Origin: JBGFRR01 sp041695045
GTDB taxonomy: Bacteria; Bacteroidota; Ignavibacteria; UBA10030
Assembly: GCA_041695045.1 (NCBI GenBank)
Contig: JBGFRR010000063.1
Coordinates: 23,151 to 87,150 of the forward strand
DNA length: 64,000 nucleotides
Direction of reading: 5' to 3'
The notes under the pieces are model-generated. The model saw only the letters and a list, made by a program, of their open reading frames with translations. It was not told where the DNA came from and ran no database searches. Of the stretch, positions 42,293 to 51,030 are shown one piece after another; within the stretch, counting starts at the first letter, position 1, and every line of letters starts with the position of its first letter. Made by a program: the position numbers and the translations under genes.

Positions 42293-42832
42293 ATGAGCAC
42301 ACCGATGGTTCATGCAACAACCATTCTCGGAGTTCGAAACAACGGCAAGGTCGCGATTGGTAGCGACGGGCAAGTCACGGTCGGTACGACGGTGATGAAA
42401 CAGCGTTCGAACAAAATCCGCCGCCTCTACAACGACGCCGTCCTCGTCGGGTTCGCCGGTGCTGCCGCGGATGCGTTCAGCCTGTTAGAGCGGTTCGAGG
42501 AAAAGCTCGAGCAGCATAACGGCCAGCTCGTTCGCTCAGCCGTCGAGCTTGCGAAGCTCTGGCGCACCGACAAATATCTCCGCCAGCTTGAGGCACTCCT
42601 CGCCGTGCTCGACAAAGACCATGCGCTCATCATCTCCGGCACTGGCGACGTCATCGAGCCGGACGACGGCATTGTCGCCGTCGGCTCGGGTGGCAGCTAC
42701 GCACTCGCCGCAGCGCGCATGTTAGTCAAACACACGTCGCTAGACGCCCGCGAGATTGTGCAGGAAGCGCTTGAGACGGCGGCAGACATCTGCATCTACA
42801 CGAACAAGCATTTCCACATCGAGGAATTGTGA
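42293..42832 (+). CDS. hslV: ATP-dependent protease subunit HslV
   Basis: HslV is the proteasome-like peptidase of the HslUV complex. After a short propeptide the catalytic threonine is exposed at HATTILGVRNNGKVAIGSDG, the usual TT start. Other landmarks are VMKQRSNKIRRLYNDAVLVGFAGAAADAF and GSGGSYALAAARML, and ADICIYTNKHFHIEEL ends the chain. The 179-residue length is normal. The hslU gene follows directly. The upstream rpoN gene is 13 bases away, an arrangement that suggests sigma-54 and HslUV expression are linked here. Confidence 0.97.
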   Translation: MSTPMVHATTILGVRNNGKVAIGSDGQVTVGTTVMKQRSNKIRRLYNDAVLVGFAGAAADAFSLLERFEEKLEQHNGQLVRSAVELAKLWRTDKYLRQLEALLAVLDKDHALIISGTGDVIEPDDGIVAVGSGGSYALAAARMLVKHTSLDAREIVQEALETAADICIYTNKHFHIEEL

Positions 42833-42834
42833 CG

Positions 42835-44268
42835 ATGGCACAGCTCGCACGCACGAAGTCTACTCCAGACCCGGATGCTCCGTTGACCCCGACCTTTCAA
42901 TCTGTTCAGGAACTCACCCCGCGACAGATCGTCCGGGAGCTCGACAAATACATCATCGGCCAGCAAGCGGCAAAGAAGTCCGTAGCCATCGCCCTCCGTA
43001 ATCGCTGGCGGAGGCTTCAAGCGCCCGAAGCGCTGCGCGAGGAGATCATGCCGAACAACATCATCCTCATTGGCCCGACAGGAGTGGGAAAGACCGAGAT
43101 AGCGCGGCGGCTGGCGAAGTTAGCGCGAGCGCCGTTCATCAAGGTCGAGGCGTCGAAGTTCACTGAAGTTGGCTATGTAGGACGCGATGTCGAGTCCATG
43201 ATCCGCGACCTCACGGAGATCGGCGTGAACATGGTGAAGGCGGAGAAGACCCAGGAGGTGCAGGGACGCGCGTGTCGATTAGCCGAGGAACGAGTACTGG
43301 ACATCCTCCTCCCTCCCGTTCGGACACCGCCCCGACTTGTCGGGGAGGTCGGGGGAGACGCGGCACAGGCGGAGAGCGACGGAGAAACAACGCGGAAGCG
43401 GTTTCGCGAAATGCTTCGTAACGGCACACTCGACGAGCGTGTCATCGAGCTTGAACTCTCCGCTCCGCAGATGCCGTTGATGCAGGTGATGGGACCGATG
43501 AGCCTCGAAGAGATGGGAATCAACGTTCAGGAAATGCTCGGCGGTCTGTTGCCGAAGAAAAACAAGCAGCGTCGGATGACGGTGAAGGAAGCGCTGGCCG
43601 TCCTCACGCAGGAGGAGGCGCAGAAGCTCATCGACATGGAACAAGTCATGAAGGAAGCTATCGAGCGGATTGAGAATTCGGGGATCGTCTTTATTGATGA
43701 GATCGACAAGATTACAAGCAGCAAGGGGCAAACCTCGGGGCCGGATGTTTCGCGCGAAGGCGTGCAGCGGGACCTGCTCCCCATCGTCGAAGGCTCCAGC
43801 GTGCTCACGAAGTACGGCATGGTCAAGACCGATCACATCCTGTTCATCGCATCGGGCGCGTTCCACGTTGCCAAGCCGTCTGACCTCATTCCAGAGCTGC
43901 AGGGGCGCTTCCCCATCCGCGTCGAGTTGCGTAGCCTGACCGAGGAGGACTTTGTGAAGATTCTCACGCTGCCTCAGAATGCTTTGCTGAAGCAATATGC
44001 CGCATTGTTAGGAACCGAGGGCATCACGCTTCAGTTCGACGATGATGCTATCCAGGAGATTGCCCGCGTCGCCTACGAGGTCAACGAGCAAGTCGAAAAC
44101 ATCGGTGCTCGCCGGCTGCATACGGTCATGACAACGCTTCTGGAAGAATTCCTCTTCGAGTCTCCCGACGGTATCAACGCCCGAACCATCTCCATCTCAA
44201 AAACCGCGGTTCAGGAGAAGCTCAGCTCTATTGTCCGCAATCGCGACCTCAGCCGGTACATCCTTTAG
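42835..44268 (+). CDS. hslU: ATP-dependent protease ATPase subunit HslU
   Basis: HslU unfolds substrates for HslV. GPTGVGKTEIARRL (about residue 75) is Walker A; FIDEIDKITSS (about residue 285) is Walker B. The I-domain between them holds an oddity: residues 166-171 are encoded by CCCCGACTTGTCGGGG (43330-43345), the palindrome seen at 372-387. The insert is in frame and does not break the gene. I chose the ATG at 42835 because GAGGAA lies eight bases upstream; a GTG at 42829 would overlap the hslV stop. A bidirectional terminator follows at 44326-44355. Confidence 0.97.
   Translation: MAQLARTKSTPDPDAPLTPTFQSVQELTPRQIVRELDKYIIGQQAAKKSVAIALRNRWRRLQAPEALREEIMPNNIILIGPTGVGKTEIARRLAKLARAPFIKVEASKFTEVGYVGRDVESMIRDLTEIGVNMVKAEKTQEVQGRACRLAEERVLDILLPPVRTPPRLVGEVGGDAAQAESDGETTRKRFREMLRNGTLDERVIELELSAPQMPLMQVMGPMSLEEMGINVQEMLGGLLPKKNKQRRMTVKEALAVLTQEEAQKLIDMEQVMKEAIERIENSGIVFIDEIDKITSSKGQTSGPDVSREGVQRDLLPIVEGSSVLTKYGMVKTDHILFIASGAFHVAKPSDLIPELQGRFPIRVELRSLTEEDFVKILTLPQNALLKQYAALLGTEGITLQFDDDAIQEIARVAYEVNEQVENIGARRLHTVMTTLLEEFLFESPDGINARTISISKTAVQEKLSSIVRNRDLSRYIL
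43330..43345. repeat. Palindrome CCCCGACTTGTCGGGG inside hslU
   Basis: This perfect 16-base palindrome is identical, read on the other strand, to CCCCGACAAGTCGGGG at 372-387 in the left non-coding region. Here it sits in the variable I-domain of hslU and keeps the frame. Confidence 0.55.
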
Positions 44269-44325
44269 CGGTGTTCGTTCCTCTTGGTAGTCGTTTTGCC
44301 TCTTTGCTACAAACTCCACCAAAAA

Positions 44326-44355
44326 ACAAAGGCGGCCCGAATGGACCGCCTTTGT
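44326..44355. terminator. Bidirectional terminator between hslU and DUF3467 gene
   Basis: ACAAAGGCGG pairs with CCGCCTTTGT as a perfect 10-base stem around a ten-base loop. The A-rich run on its left and the convergent genes on either side fit a two-way terminator. Confidence 0.75.
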
Positions 44356-44377
44356 CATCTCGACGCTGAGAGATTCT

Positions 44378-44701
44378 TTAGTGGATCTTTTCTCCCTTCG
44401 GCGACGGCTGGAACCCCATCCCCTGTCCGCCGGCAATCTCTCCCACCAACTTAATCTCTCCGAATTTTTTCTCGTACTTATCGATGTTGTCCTTGATCGC
44501 ATTGAGCAACATCTTGGCGTGCTGGGGCGTCATGATGATACGGGCATGCACTTTTGCTTTCGGTACGCCCGGCAGAACGCGGGTAAAGTCGATGACGAAC
44601 TCTGCCGGTGAGTGCGTGATAATGGCGAGGTTCGAGTAAATCCCCTCCGCCTCTTTCTCTCCCAACTCGATGTTGATCTGCTGTGGTGACTGCTCTTCCA
44701 T
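44378..44701 (-). CDS. DUF3467 protein
   Basis: The 107-residue protein from the ATG at 44701 is a DUF3467 member. The conserved sequence is INIELGEKEAEGIYSNLAIITHSPAEFVIDF, then RVLPGVPKAKVHARIIMTPQHAKMLLNAIKDNIDKYEKKFGEI. No activity is known to me for the family. The glycine-proline-rich tail (GGQGMGFQPSPKG) is likely flexible. It is the last minus-strand gene before the convergent hslU, following a TPR lipoprotein gene by 97 bases. Confidence 0.88.
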   Translation of the reverse strand: MEEQSPQQINIELGEKEAEGIYSNLAIITHSPAEFVIDFTRVLPGVPKAKVHARIIMTPQHAKMLLNAIKDNIDKYEKKFGEIKLVGEIAGGQGMGFQPSPKGEKIH

Positions 44702-44798
44702 GTTCGTCTCCTTTGCGATGGAACAACACAAAGCCTATGACTGCGCATCGGCCAGAGGTGCCTGCACGCATGCGTGCAACCGTAGGCTGGATCCCTGG

Positions 44799-46184
44799 TT
44801 ATCGGCCCTGGCGGAGTTTATCCGCCTTTGTAAACGCGTCGGCGGCCTTCTGCGTTTGGCCAAGGCGCGCATAGATTGTGCCGATCGTTTCCAAGATCTC
44901 CGGCGACTCGGGGCGCTGCTGCAACACCTTCTCCATGTACGGAAGGGCCTTCTCAAACTTTTCTGTCGCTTCCTTCGATTGCTCCCGCTCTCCACGGTCT
45001 TCCGCCGCACGAATCAAATCAACACCCCAGTTGTAGTATGTCGCTCCAATGTCGTAAATCGCATCGCCAAACTCCGGATCGATGCGGACCGCCTCCTTGA
45101 ACTGGTCAATGGCGTCATCGTAGCGGCCATCCTGCCGCAACAGGACCCCGAGCAAATACCGGCTCTGTTTGTTTTCCGGGTCCTGTTTGACTTGATCCGC
45201 AAAGACGGTAATCGCTTCCTTGATACGCTCCGATTCCACGTACGCTTGCAGCAGTACGTTGACGGTCTCTGTATCCTTCGGGTCGCTTGCGATAGCTTCC
45301 TCTAGGATCGTCACCGCCTCGGCAAATTCTACCATCGCCTTCCGGTAGTTAGTTGAATCAATACCGGGATTGTAGGGCGATTGGAACTTCTTCTCCACAA
45401 CTCTGTCATTATCCATGGCGAGGACGAGGTTATACTTGCTGTACGTCCAGTCTTCCTTCTTCGTCCCTCTCGGCCCTCGGCGAACGTTCGACGGTTCGCC
45501 CAACAGCATGCGAACGTCTTCCGTGCGGGTGTTCTTCCGAACCTGATTCAAGTTGGCCAGTGCGCGAAGCTGTTCCCTGTTCTCGGTCTCAAACTTGTTC
45601 TTCAGCTCAAGGCCGAGGAACACGTGGATGCGTCCTGCCCGCTTTGCCGATTCGATCTCGTCCCCCATCTTCCATGCCTTCTTAAACGTCTCAAGCGCCT
45701 GCCGGTAGTCTCCCTTATTGTTGTACGCGTAGGCAAGGTAACGGTAGGTCAGGGCAGTATCCGGTATGGCGGCGATGGCTTTGGTGAACTCGTCGATCGA
45801 CTTGTCAAAGAATTCCGCCGAATCGCTGGATGCGCGTTCCAGATAGTTCACGCCCGCATTAATGTGCACGCCCCATCTGGTGTATCGAATCCCGTAAATT
45901 TCTTGCGCATGCGTAGGAGCCAGTTTGAGCGCCTGGTCGAACGCTTCGTTCATCCCCTTGTAATCGCCAAGGTCGGCACGCACGGCGCCGAGCAGATACC
46001 AGGCCTCTTCGTTCGTGGGATTGTTGGCCACTTCTTTCTCAAGCAGCGGAAGCGCCTCTTGATAGTTGTGTTGTTGGATGTGGATCTTCGCGCCTGTGAG
46101 CTCAGGCGAGGCGCATTGAAAACCCTGAAACACGAGCAGCGCCATTACAAGACCCGTACCCCACACGATCGTCCTTCTATTCAT
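44799..46184 (-). CDS. TPR-repeat lipoprotein
   Basis: Translation probably starts at the ATG at 46184, after AGGAAG, giving 461 residues with a hydrophobic signal (IVWGTGLVMALLVFQGFQC) whose final cysteine could be lipid-modified, although the lipobox is weak. A chain of tetratricopeptide repeats follows (for example HNYQEALPLLEKEVANNPTNEEAWYLLGAV, KSIDEFTKAIAAIPDTALTYRYLAYAYNN, YDDAIDQFKEAVRIDPEFGDAIYDIGATYYNWG). The repeats suggest a periplasmic or outer-membrane scaffold. The function is unknown. The upstream part of the longer frame is rejected as non-coding. Confidence 0.82.
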   Translation of the reverse strand: MNRRTIVWGTGLVMALLVFQGFQCASPELTGAKIHIQQHNYQEALPLLEKEVANNPTNEEAWYLLGAVRADLGDYKGMNEAFDQALKLAPTHAQEIYGIRYTRWGVHINAGVNYLERASSDSAEFFDKSIDEFTKAIAAIPDTALTYRYLAYAYNNKGDYRQALETFKKAWKMGDEIESAKRAGRIHVFLGLELKNKFETENREQLRALANLNQVRKNTRTEDVRMLLGEPSNVRRGPRGTKKEDWTYSKYNLVLAMDNDRVVEKKFQSPYNPGIDSTNYRKAMVEFAEAVTILEEAIASDPKDTETVNVLLQAYVESERIKEAITVFADQVKQDPENKQSRYLLGVLLRQDGRYDDAIDQFKEAVRIDPEFGDAIYDIGATYYNWGVDLIRAAEDRGEREQSKEATEKFEKALPYMEKVLQQRPESPEILETIGTIYARLGQTQKAADAFTKADKLRQGR

Positions 46185-46221
46185 GATGTCTTCCTTACTA
46201 AAAATTGGGTGGGAGATTGCA

Positions 46222-46255
46222 AAGCAGTAAGGTAAAATATACCAAAACTCGTGAG
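46222..46255 (-). promoter_or_regulatory. Weak candidate promoter for the TPR lipoprotein gene
   Basis: On the minus strand the sequence reads GTTTTGGTATATTTTACC, whose TATATTTT is close to the TAnnTTTG box of Bacteroidetes promoters. It is located 40-70 bases upstream of the gene start. Motif match only. Confidence 0.3.
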
Positions 46256-46398
46256 GAGAAGCAAGACAGATGAACGCAGTCGCCGTAGCATCGCTTTTGA
46301 GACCACGCGATGCTATCATGCGTGTTCTTTGACTTTCGGGCGAATAATGGGTAGATTCGTTCCGCCACTGATTACTGCGACACACGTGATTCGAACGC

Positions 46399-46827
46399 AT
46401 GAGCGACTGCACATTCTGTAAGATCATCCGCCGAGAACTCGACGCAGAAATTCTCTACGAAAACCTCCGCGCCATCTGTATCCTCGACATCAACCCTATC
46501 CACTACGGCCACGCACTCGTTATTCCCAAGCTGCACTGCACCAATTTCCTCAACCTCCCACGCGAAGCCTTCGCCGATGTTCTTGACGCTACCCATGTTA
46601 TTGCCCATGCTCTTACCAAAAGCCTTGGGCTGAAGGGCTTTAACATCTTCTCGAATAACGGCCGCGTCGCAGGGCAATCGGTGTTTCATTTTCACTTTCA
46701 CGTGACGCCGCGGTATGAGGACGACAACATCAAGTTCGTCCTCACACTCAAGCAGTACGGCAACGGCGAGCTTTCCGACTATGCCCGCCGCATTCGTGAA
46801 CACATCCCGCTTCCATCCAGACATTAA
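46399..46827 (+). CDS. HIT family protein
   Basis: The 142-residue protein belongs to the histidine-triad hydrolases. The catalytic motif is HFHFHVTPRY near residue 98, and the N-terminal CTFCKIIRRELDAEILYE and HALVIPKLHCTNFLNLP are standard family segments; the two N-terminal cysteines of zinc-binding HIT proteins are present. Its relatives hydrolyse adenosine 5'-phosphoramidates or related nucleotides. A clear terminator at 46909-46934 follows. It does not overlap other genes and is divergent from the TPR lipoprotein gene. Confidence 0.92.
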   Translation: MSDCTFCKIIRRELDAEILYENLRAICILDINPIHYGHALVIPKLHCTNFLNLPREAFADVLDATHVIAHALTKSLGLKGFNIFSNNGRVAGQSVFHFHFHVTPRYEDDNIKFVLTLKQYGNGELSDYARRIREHIPLPSRH

Positions 46828-46908
46828 GGAGTTGCATCGCCAACATACACAAAGCTGACGCCACCGCAGATTGTCAAAAACATGTCAGTGCGTTTACCCG
46901 TCTGCACG

Positions 46909-46934
46909 AGGCATCCCGCGGGATGCCTTTTTTT
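46909..46934 (+). terminator. Rho-independent terminator after the HIT gene
   Basis: AGGCATCCCG and CGGGATGCCT form a perfect 10-base stem followed by seven T residues. It should end the HIT transcript. The next 145 bases to clpS contain another hairpin, CACCCACCACGATGGGGGTGGGTG (about 46999-47022), but no gene. Confidence 0.85.
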
Positions 46935-47079
46935 GTTTTGCGTGCGTTCCTTGAATGGCAGGCCAAATTTGGTTATCATTCACATGTTTCGTGCGTTTCA
47001 CCCACCACGATGGGGGTGGGTGGTGTCAATCGACATCTGCAAACGACCTTGCTCTCGTGAAGTGAACGCGTGATACCGA

Positions 47080-47385
47080 ATGTCTGAAGACCTTCAACTC
47101 TTTAGTTCAACGACAACACCGCAGGTTGAAGAGGAAACTGGCGAGGACGTTCTCACCACAGAACCGGCAAAGGTGATCCTCTTCAATGATCAAGTCCACA
47201 CCTTCGACGAGGTAATCGACCAATTGATCAAGGCCACGCGCTGCGACCGGGCCCGTGCAGAAGCGCTCACGTGGGAAGTCCACACCAAAGGCAAAGCGGC
47301 GGTGTATGAAGGAACGATGCCCGAATGCATCCAGGTCTCGGGCGTTCTCGAAGAAATAGCGCTGCACACACAGATTGAAGTTTGA
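47080..47385 (+). CDS. clpS: ATP-dependent Clp protease adaptor ClpS
   Basis: The 101-residue protein is a ClpS adaptor that binds N-degron substrates and hands them to ClpA. VILFNDQVHTFDEVIDQLIKAT corresponds to the VLLNDDYTPMDFVV core of E. coli ClpS, keeping Asn-Asp and the threonine, and EVHTKGKAAVYEG keeps the histidine of the binding pocket. The methionine that gates the pocket in E. coli is replaced, so specificity may be altered. No clpA is adjacent. Aat, which makes its substrates, is encoded at 1908-2507. alaS follows 27 bases downstream. Confidence 0.87.
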   Translation: MSEDLQLFSSTTTPQVEEETGEDVLTTEPAKVILFNDQVHTFDEVIDQLIKATRCDRARAEALTWEVHTKGKAAVYEGTMPECIQVSGVLEEIALHTQIEV

Positions 47386-47412
47386 ACAGCACACCACAGC
47401 AGTACGGCGGTC

Positions 47413-50253
47413 ATGACATCACGCGAAATTCGACAAAGCTTTCTGGATTTTTTCAAAGCCCGGGGGCACGCCATCGTCCCCAGTGCACCGGTCATTCCGC
47501 ACGGCGATGAGACGCTGCTCTTCACCAACGCCGGCATGAATCAGTTCAAGGATGTCTTCCTCGGCACCGGTACACGTCCCTACAACCGCGCGGCCGACAC
47601 GCAGAAGTGCATCCGCGTCAGCGGTAAGCACAACGACCTCGAAGAGGTTGGGCGCGACACCTACCACCACACCTTCTTCGAGATGTTGGGCAACTGGTCG
47701 TTCGGCGATTATTACAAGAAAGAAGCCATCGAGTGGGCGTGGGAGCTGCTCACGAGCGTGTGGGGCCTGCCGAAGGAACGCCTCTGGGCAACTGTCTACA
47801 AGGACGACAACGAAGCAGAACAACTCTGGAAGACCGTTACGGACATCAATCCTGCACACGTTCTGCGGTTCGACGAGAAAGACAATTTTTGGGAGATGGG
47901 AGAAACGGGTCCGTGCGGTCCATGCTCGGAGATTCATTACGACTGGACGCCGAACGCCGGCGCAACGGCCTCGATGATCAACGCCCCGCAAAGCGGAGAC
48001 GTGATCGAAATCTGGAACCTCGTCTTCATTCAATACAATCGCGACCAGTCCGGCACGCTCACCACACTTCCCGCCAAACATGTCGATACCGGCATGGGCT
48101 TCGAGCGCATCTGCGCGGTACTGCAACACAAGCACTCGAACTACGACACGGATGTCTTCACTCCTCTGTTGAGCACCATTGGCTCGATCGCCGGCAAATC
48201 GTACTCCGGCCCGTCCACCATAGGCGGATCGGAAACCGATATTGCCATGCGCGTCATCGCCGACCACGTTCGCGCACTCACCTTTGCCATTGGCGATGGA
48301 GCAATGCCATCCAACGAAGGCCGCGGGTACGTGCTCCGACGCATCCTTCGCCGTGCCGCGCGCTTCGGCCGGACGCTCGACATGCACGAGCCCTTCATCT
48401 ACAAACTCGTCCAAACGCTGACGGATACGATGGGAGACGTCTTTCCCGAAATCGTCCAGAACAAAGCTACCATCGAGCGCATCATCAAGGCCGAAGAGGA
48501 GGGATTTAATGCCACGCTCGATCGCGGGTTGGAGATTTTTCAGGACGTTGCCGAACAGGCTGAACGCAATGGCTCGAAGCTCATCCGAGGTGAAGATGTC
48601 TTCAAGCTCTACGACACGTTTGGTTTCCCGGTAGATTTGACTGCACTGCTTGCAAAGGAGCGCGGGCTCGAGGTTGATGAAAGGGGATTTGAAACGTTGA
48701 TGGAGGAGCAGCGGACACGATCACGAACGTCGGGATCGATCAGCACTGGTGGCGACATTGACGGAGGTAAAGCCGATATCCAGTTTATCCTTGTCAAGGA
48801 ACAATTGCTGGAGTTCGCGCACGACCTTTCCTCCCGGCAGCTCAAGTTCGTCGGCTATGATGAGTTAGTGGCCGAAACCATCATTATCAAAGGCGACCGG
48901 CATCTTCTCGTGCTTGCTGAAACCCCTTTCTATGCCGAATCGGGTGGACAGGTTGGAGACATGGGTTCTATCGAGATTGCGGGACGGCACTATCGCGTTC
49001 ACGATACGCAGAAGAGCGGGGCGGTGAATGTGCACATCCTCGAAACGCCCGCAGCGCTCATCATCGGCGAGACTGCTCGCGCACGCGTTGACAAAGAGCG
49101 CCGCTACGCCATCATGCGCAATCATACGGCGACGCACATTGTGCACGCAGCGCTGCGGAAGATCCTCGGCACGCATGTTCATCAGTCGGGGTCGCTCGTC
49201 GCACCCGACCACCTCCGCTTTGACTTCGCCCATTCCTCCAAAGTGAGCGAGCAAGAACTCGCCGACATCGAGGCGCTGGTGAATGAGAAGATCGCGGAGG
49301 ATATCCCCCTCACCCATTACCGCAACATCCCGTTCGAGGAAGCGAAGAAGATGGGGGCGCTGATGTTTTTCGGGGAGAAGTATGGCGATCTCGTCAACGT
49401 CGTCGAGTTCGGTGAGTTCAGCCGGGAGTTCTGCGGCGGCACTCATGTGCGTTCAACCAAGGAGGTCGGTTACTTCCACCTCCGCTCGGAAGGCAGCGTC
49501 GCCAGCGGCGTGCGCCGCATTGAGGCAGTGACCGCCGACTTCGCGCTCGAATTGCTCAAACTCCAAGAGCAAGAATACGATGCGCGTCGCGAGTTCGCCT
49601 GTCAACGGATCGAGGAACTGTATCGCCTGCGTGATGAACTCAGAGTACTCAGTAACGGTGCGTCGCCGCTCGCGTCGGCTGAGTTCACTGCCATCGAGCG
49701 CACATTCGAGAGCATGCAAACGGCGGAATCTCAACCGTCGGCAATCCAACCGGCATTGCGGCACGTGTTCGAAGACCAATCCGGACGCATGCGGACGCTC
49801 GAAGACCTCATCCTCGAAATCGCCGACCGCCGGAAAGCGCTGGAAAAAGAGCTTTCACGGTACAGGTTGTCTTCGCTGTCCACAAACATCGAAGAGATCA
49901 TTCCTCGGGCGGTATCGCTGAATGGCCTCAAAGTAGTCAGCGCGAAAGTTCCCCCCGTGTCGATGGACGAATTGAAGTCACTGGGCGACACGCTCCGCGC
50001 CAAACTCGGCAGTGGGGTCGGGTTCCTCGCAACGGTCGTTGACGAAAAGGTCTCACTCGTCTGCGTCGTCACCAACGACCTTGTCGAGGCGAAGCGGCTT
50101 GATGCCGGCAAGCTGGTAGGCGCGGTAGCAAAGCTCATCGGCGGTGGTGGTGGTGGGCGACCGCATTTAGCGACCGCAGGCGGTAAGGACATAGCAAAGT
50201 TAGATGCTGCGCTTCAAGAGGCCGCGGCCATCGTTCAGTCCCAGTTGAAATGA
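47413..50253 (+). CDS. alaS: Alanine-tRNA ligase
   Basis: AlaRS charges tRNA-Ala and removes mischarged serine and glycine. The 946-residue chain includes motifs of the class II catalytic core (FLDFFKARGHAIVPSAPVIP, TLLFTNAGMNQFKDVFLG, KCIRVSGKHNDLEEVGRD), the editing domain with HTATHIVHAALRKILG and EFCGGTHVRST, and the C-terminal coiled coil and glycine-rich C-Ala domain (AVAKLIGGGGGGRPHLATAGG). The length is within the range for this class, at the long end. Its stop overlaps the downstream GGGPS-like gene by 4 bases. Confidence 0.97.
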   Translation: MTSREIRQSFLDFFKARGHAIVPSAPVIPHGDETLLFTNAGMNQFKDVFLGTGTRPYNRAADTQKCIRVSGKHNDLEEVGRDTYHHTFFEMLGNWSFGDYYKKEAIEWAWELLTSVWGLPKERLWATVYKDDNEAEQLWKTVTDINPAHVLRFDEKDNFWEMGETGPCGPCSEIHYDWTPNAGATASMINAPQSGDVIEIWNLVFIQYNRDQSGTLTTLPAKHVDTGMGFERICAVLQHKHSNYDTDVFTPLLSTIGSIAGKSYSGPSTIGGSETDIAMRVIADHVRALTFAIGDGAMPSNEGRGYVLRRILRRAARFGRTLDMHEPFIYKLVQTLTDTMGDVFPEIVQNKATIERIIKAEEEGFNATLDRGLEIFQDVAEQAERNGSKLIRGEDVFKLYDTFGFPVDLTALLAKERGLEVDERGFETLMEEQRTRSRTSGSISTGGDIDGGKADIQFILVKEQLLEFAHDLSSRQLKFVGYDELVAETIIIKGDRHLLVLAETPFYAESGGQVGDMGSIEIAGRHYRVHDTQKSGAVNVHILETPAALIIGETARARVDKERRYAIMRNHTATHIVHAALRKILGTHVHQSGSLVAPDHLRFDFAHSSKVSEQELADIEALVNEKIAEDIPLTHYRNIPFEEAKKMGALMFFGEKYGDLVNVVEFGEFSREFCGGTHVRSTKEVGYFHLRSEGSVASGVRRIEAVTADFALELLKLQEQEYDARREFACQRIEELYRLRDELRVLSNGASPLASAEFTAIERTFESMQTAESQPSAIQPALRHVFEDQSGRMRTLEDLILEIADRRKALEKELSRYRLSSLSTNIEEIIPRAVSLNGLKVVSAKVPPVSMDELKSLGDTLRAKLGSGVGFLATVVDEKVSLVCVVTNDLVEAKRLDAGKLVGAVAKLIGGGGGGRPHLATAGGKDIAKLDAALQEAAAIVQSQLK

Positions 50254-51020
50254 ACTCCCGTATGACCACACTCGACCGACTTCTGCAGATTCGAAAAGAC
50301 CGCGGCTGCGGCTACCTCATCCTCATCGATCCCGACAAGATTTCGGCGGAAGCGCTGCCTTCATTCGTCCGCAACGCCACGGAAGCGGGCGCGGACGGCT
50401 TCCTCGTAGGCGGCAGTTTGATGCACACAGCCGAGTTCGACGCTCATCTCCAACTGATCAAGCGCAACACCTCCTTGCCTGTAGTGATCTTCCCCGGCAG
50501 TCTGTTTCAAGTTTCAGCGAACGCGGACGCGCTGCTCTTCCTTGTCCTCGTCAGCGGCCGCAATCCCGACTACCTCATCGGCAATCAGGTTGTTGCCGCG
50601 CCGATCATCCAGCGCATTGGATTGGAGACAATCTCGACGGCCTACATGCTGGTCGAATCGGGCAAAACCACATCGGCGGAATTCATGAGCAATACGAAGC
50701 CGATTCCTGCCGACAAACCGGACATCGCGCTGGCACACGCGCTCGCAGCCGAGATGATCGGCATGCGCCTGCTGTATTGCGATGCCGGCAGTGGAGCCGA
50801 GCGGTCTATGCCCGAGGACATGATTCGCGTCCTCGCTCGACGTTGCTCGCTGCCGCTCATCGTTGGTGGCGGTATTCGGACACCCAAAGAGGCGCGAGCA
50901 AAGGTCGAAGCCGGCGCGTCGTTCGTTGTTACCGGAACGGTCAACGAAGAAAACTCCCACAGCTCGCTCATCAAAGAATTCGCCGATACGATTCACGCGG
51001 CGGTCATCACTCACCGTTAG
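50250..51020 (+). CDS. Geranylgeranylglyceryl phosphate synthase homologue
   Basis: The 256-residue TIM-barrel protein belongs to the GGGPS/PcrB family, which forms an ether link between a polyprenyl diphosphate and glycerol 1-phosphate. Family markers are LILIDPDKISAE, GADGFLVGGSLMH, VVIFPGSLFQVSANADALLF, and VGGGIRTPKEARAKVEAGASFVVTG. In archaea it makes membrane lipids; in Bacteroidetes similar proteins are present, with an uncertain role. Translation is coupled to alaS by a 4-base overlap. gmhA begins 11 bases downstream. Confidence 0.9.
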   Translation: MNSRMTTLDRLLQIRKDRGCGYLILIDPDKISAEALPSFVRNATEAGADGFLVGGSLMHTAEFDAHLQLIKRNTSLPVVIFPGSLFQVSANADALLFLVLVSGRNPDYLIGNQVVAAPIIQRIGLETISTAYMLVESGKTTSAEFMSNTKPIPADKPDIALAHALAAEMIGMRLLYCDAGSGAERSMPEDMIRVLARRCSLPLIVGGGIRTPKEARAKVEAGASFVVTGTVNEENSHSSLIKEFADTIHAAVITHR

Positions 51021-51030
51021 GCACTCTTCC

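Noticed and set aside
46882..47073. 63-codon frame between the HIT and clpS genes
   Set aside because: It begins inside the terminator hairpin region and crosses two hairpins, with no homology.
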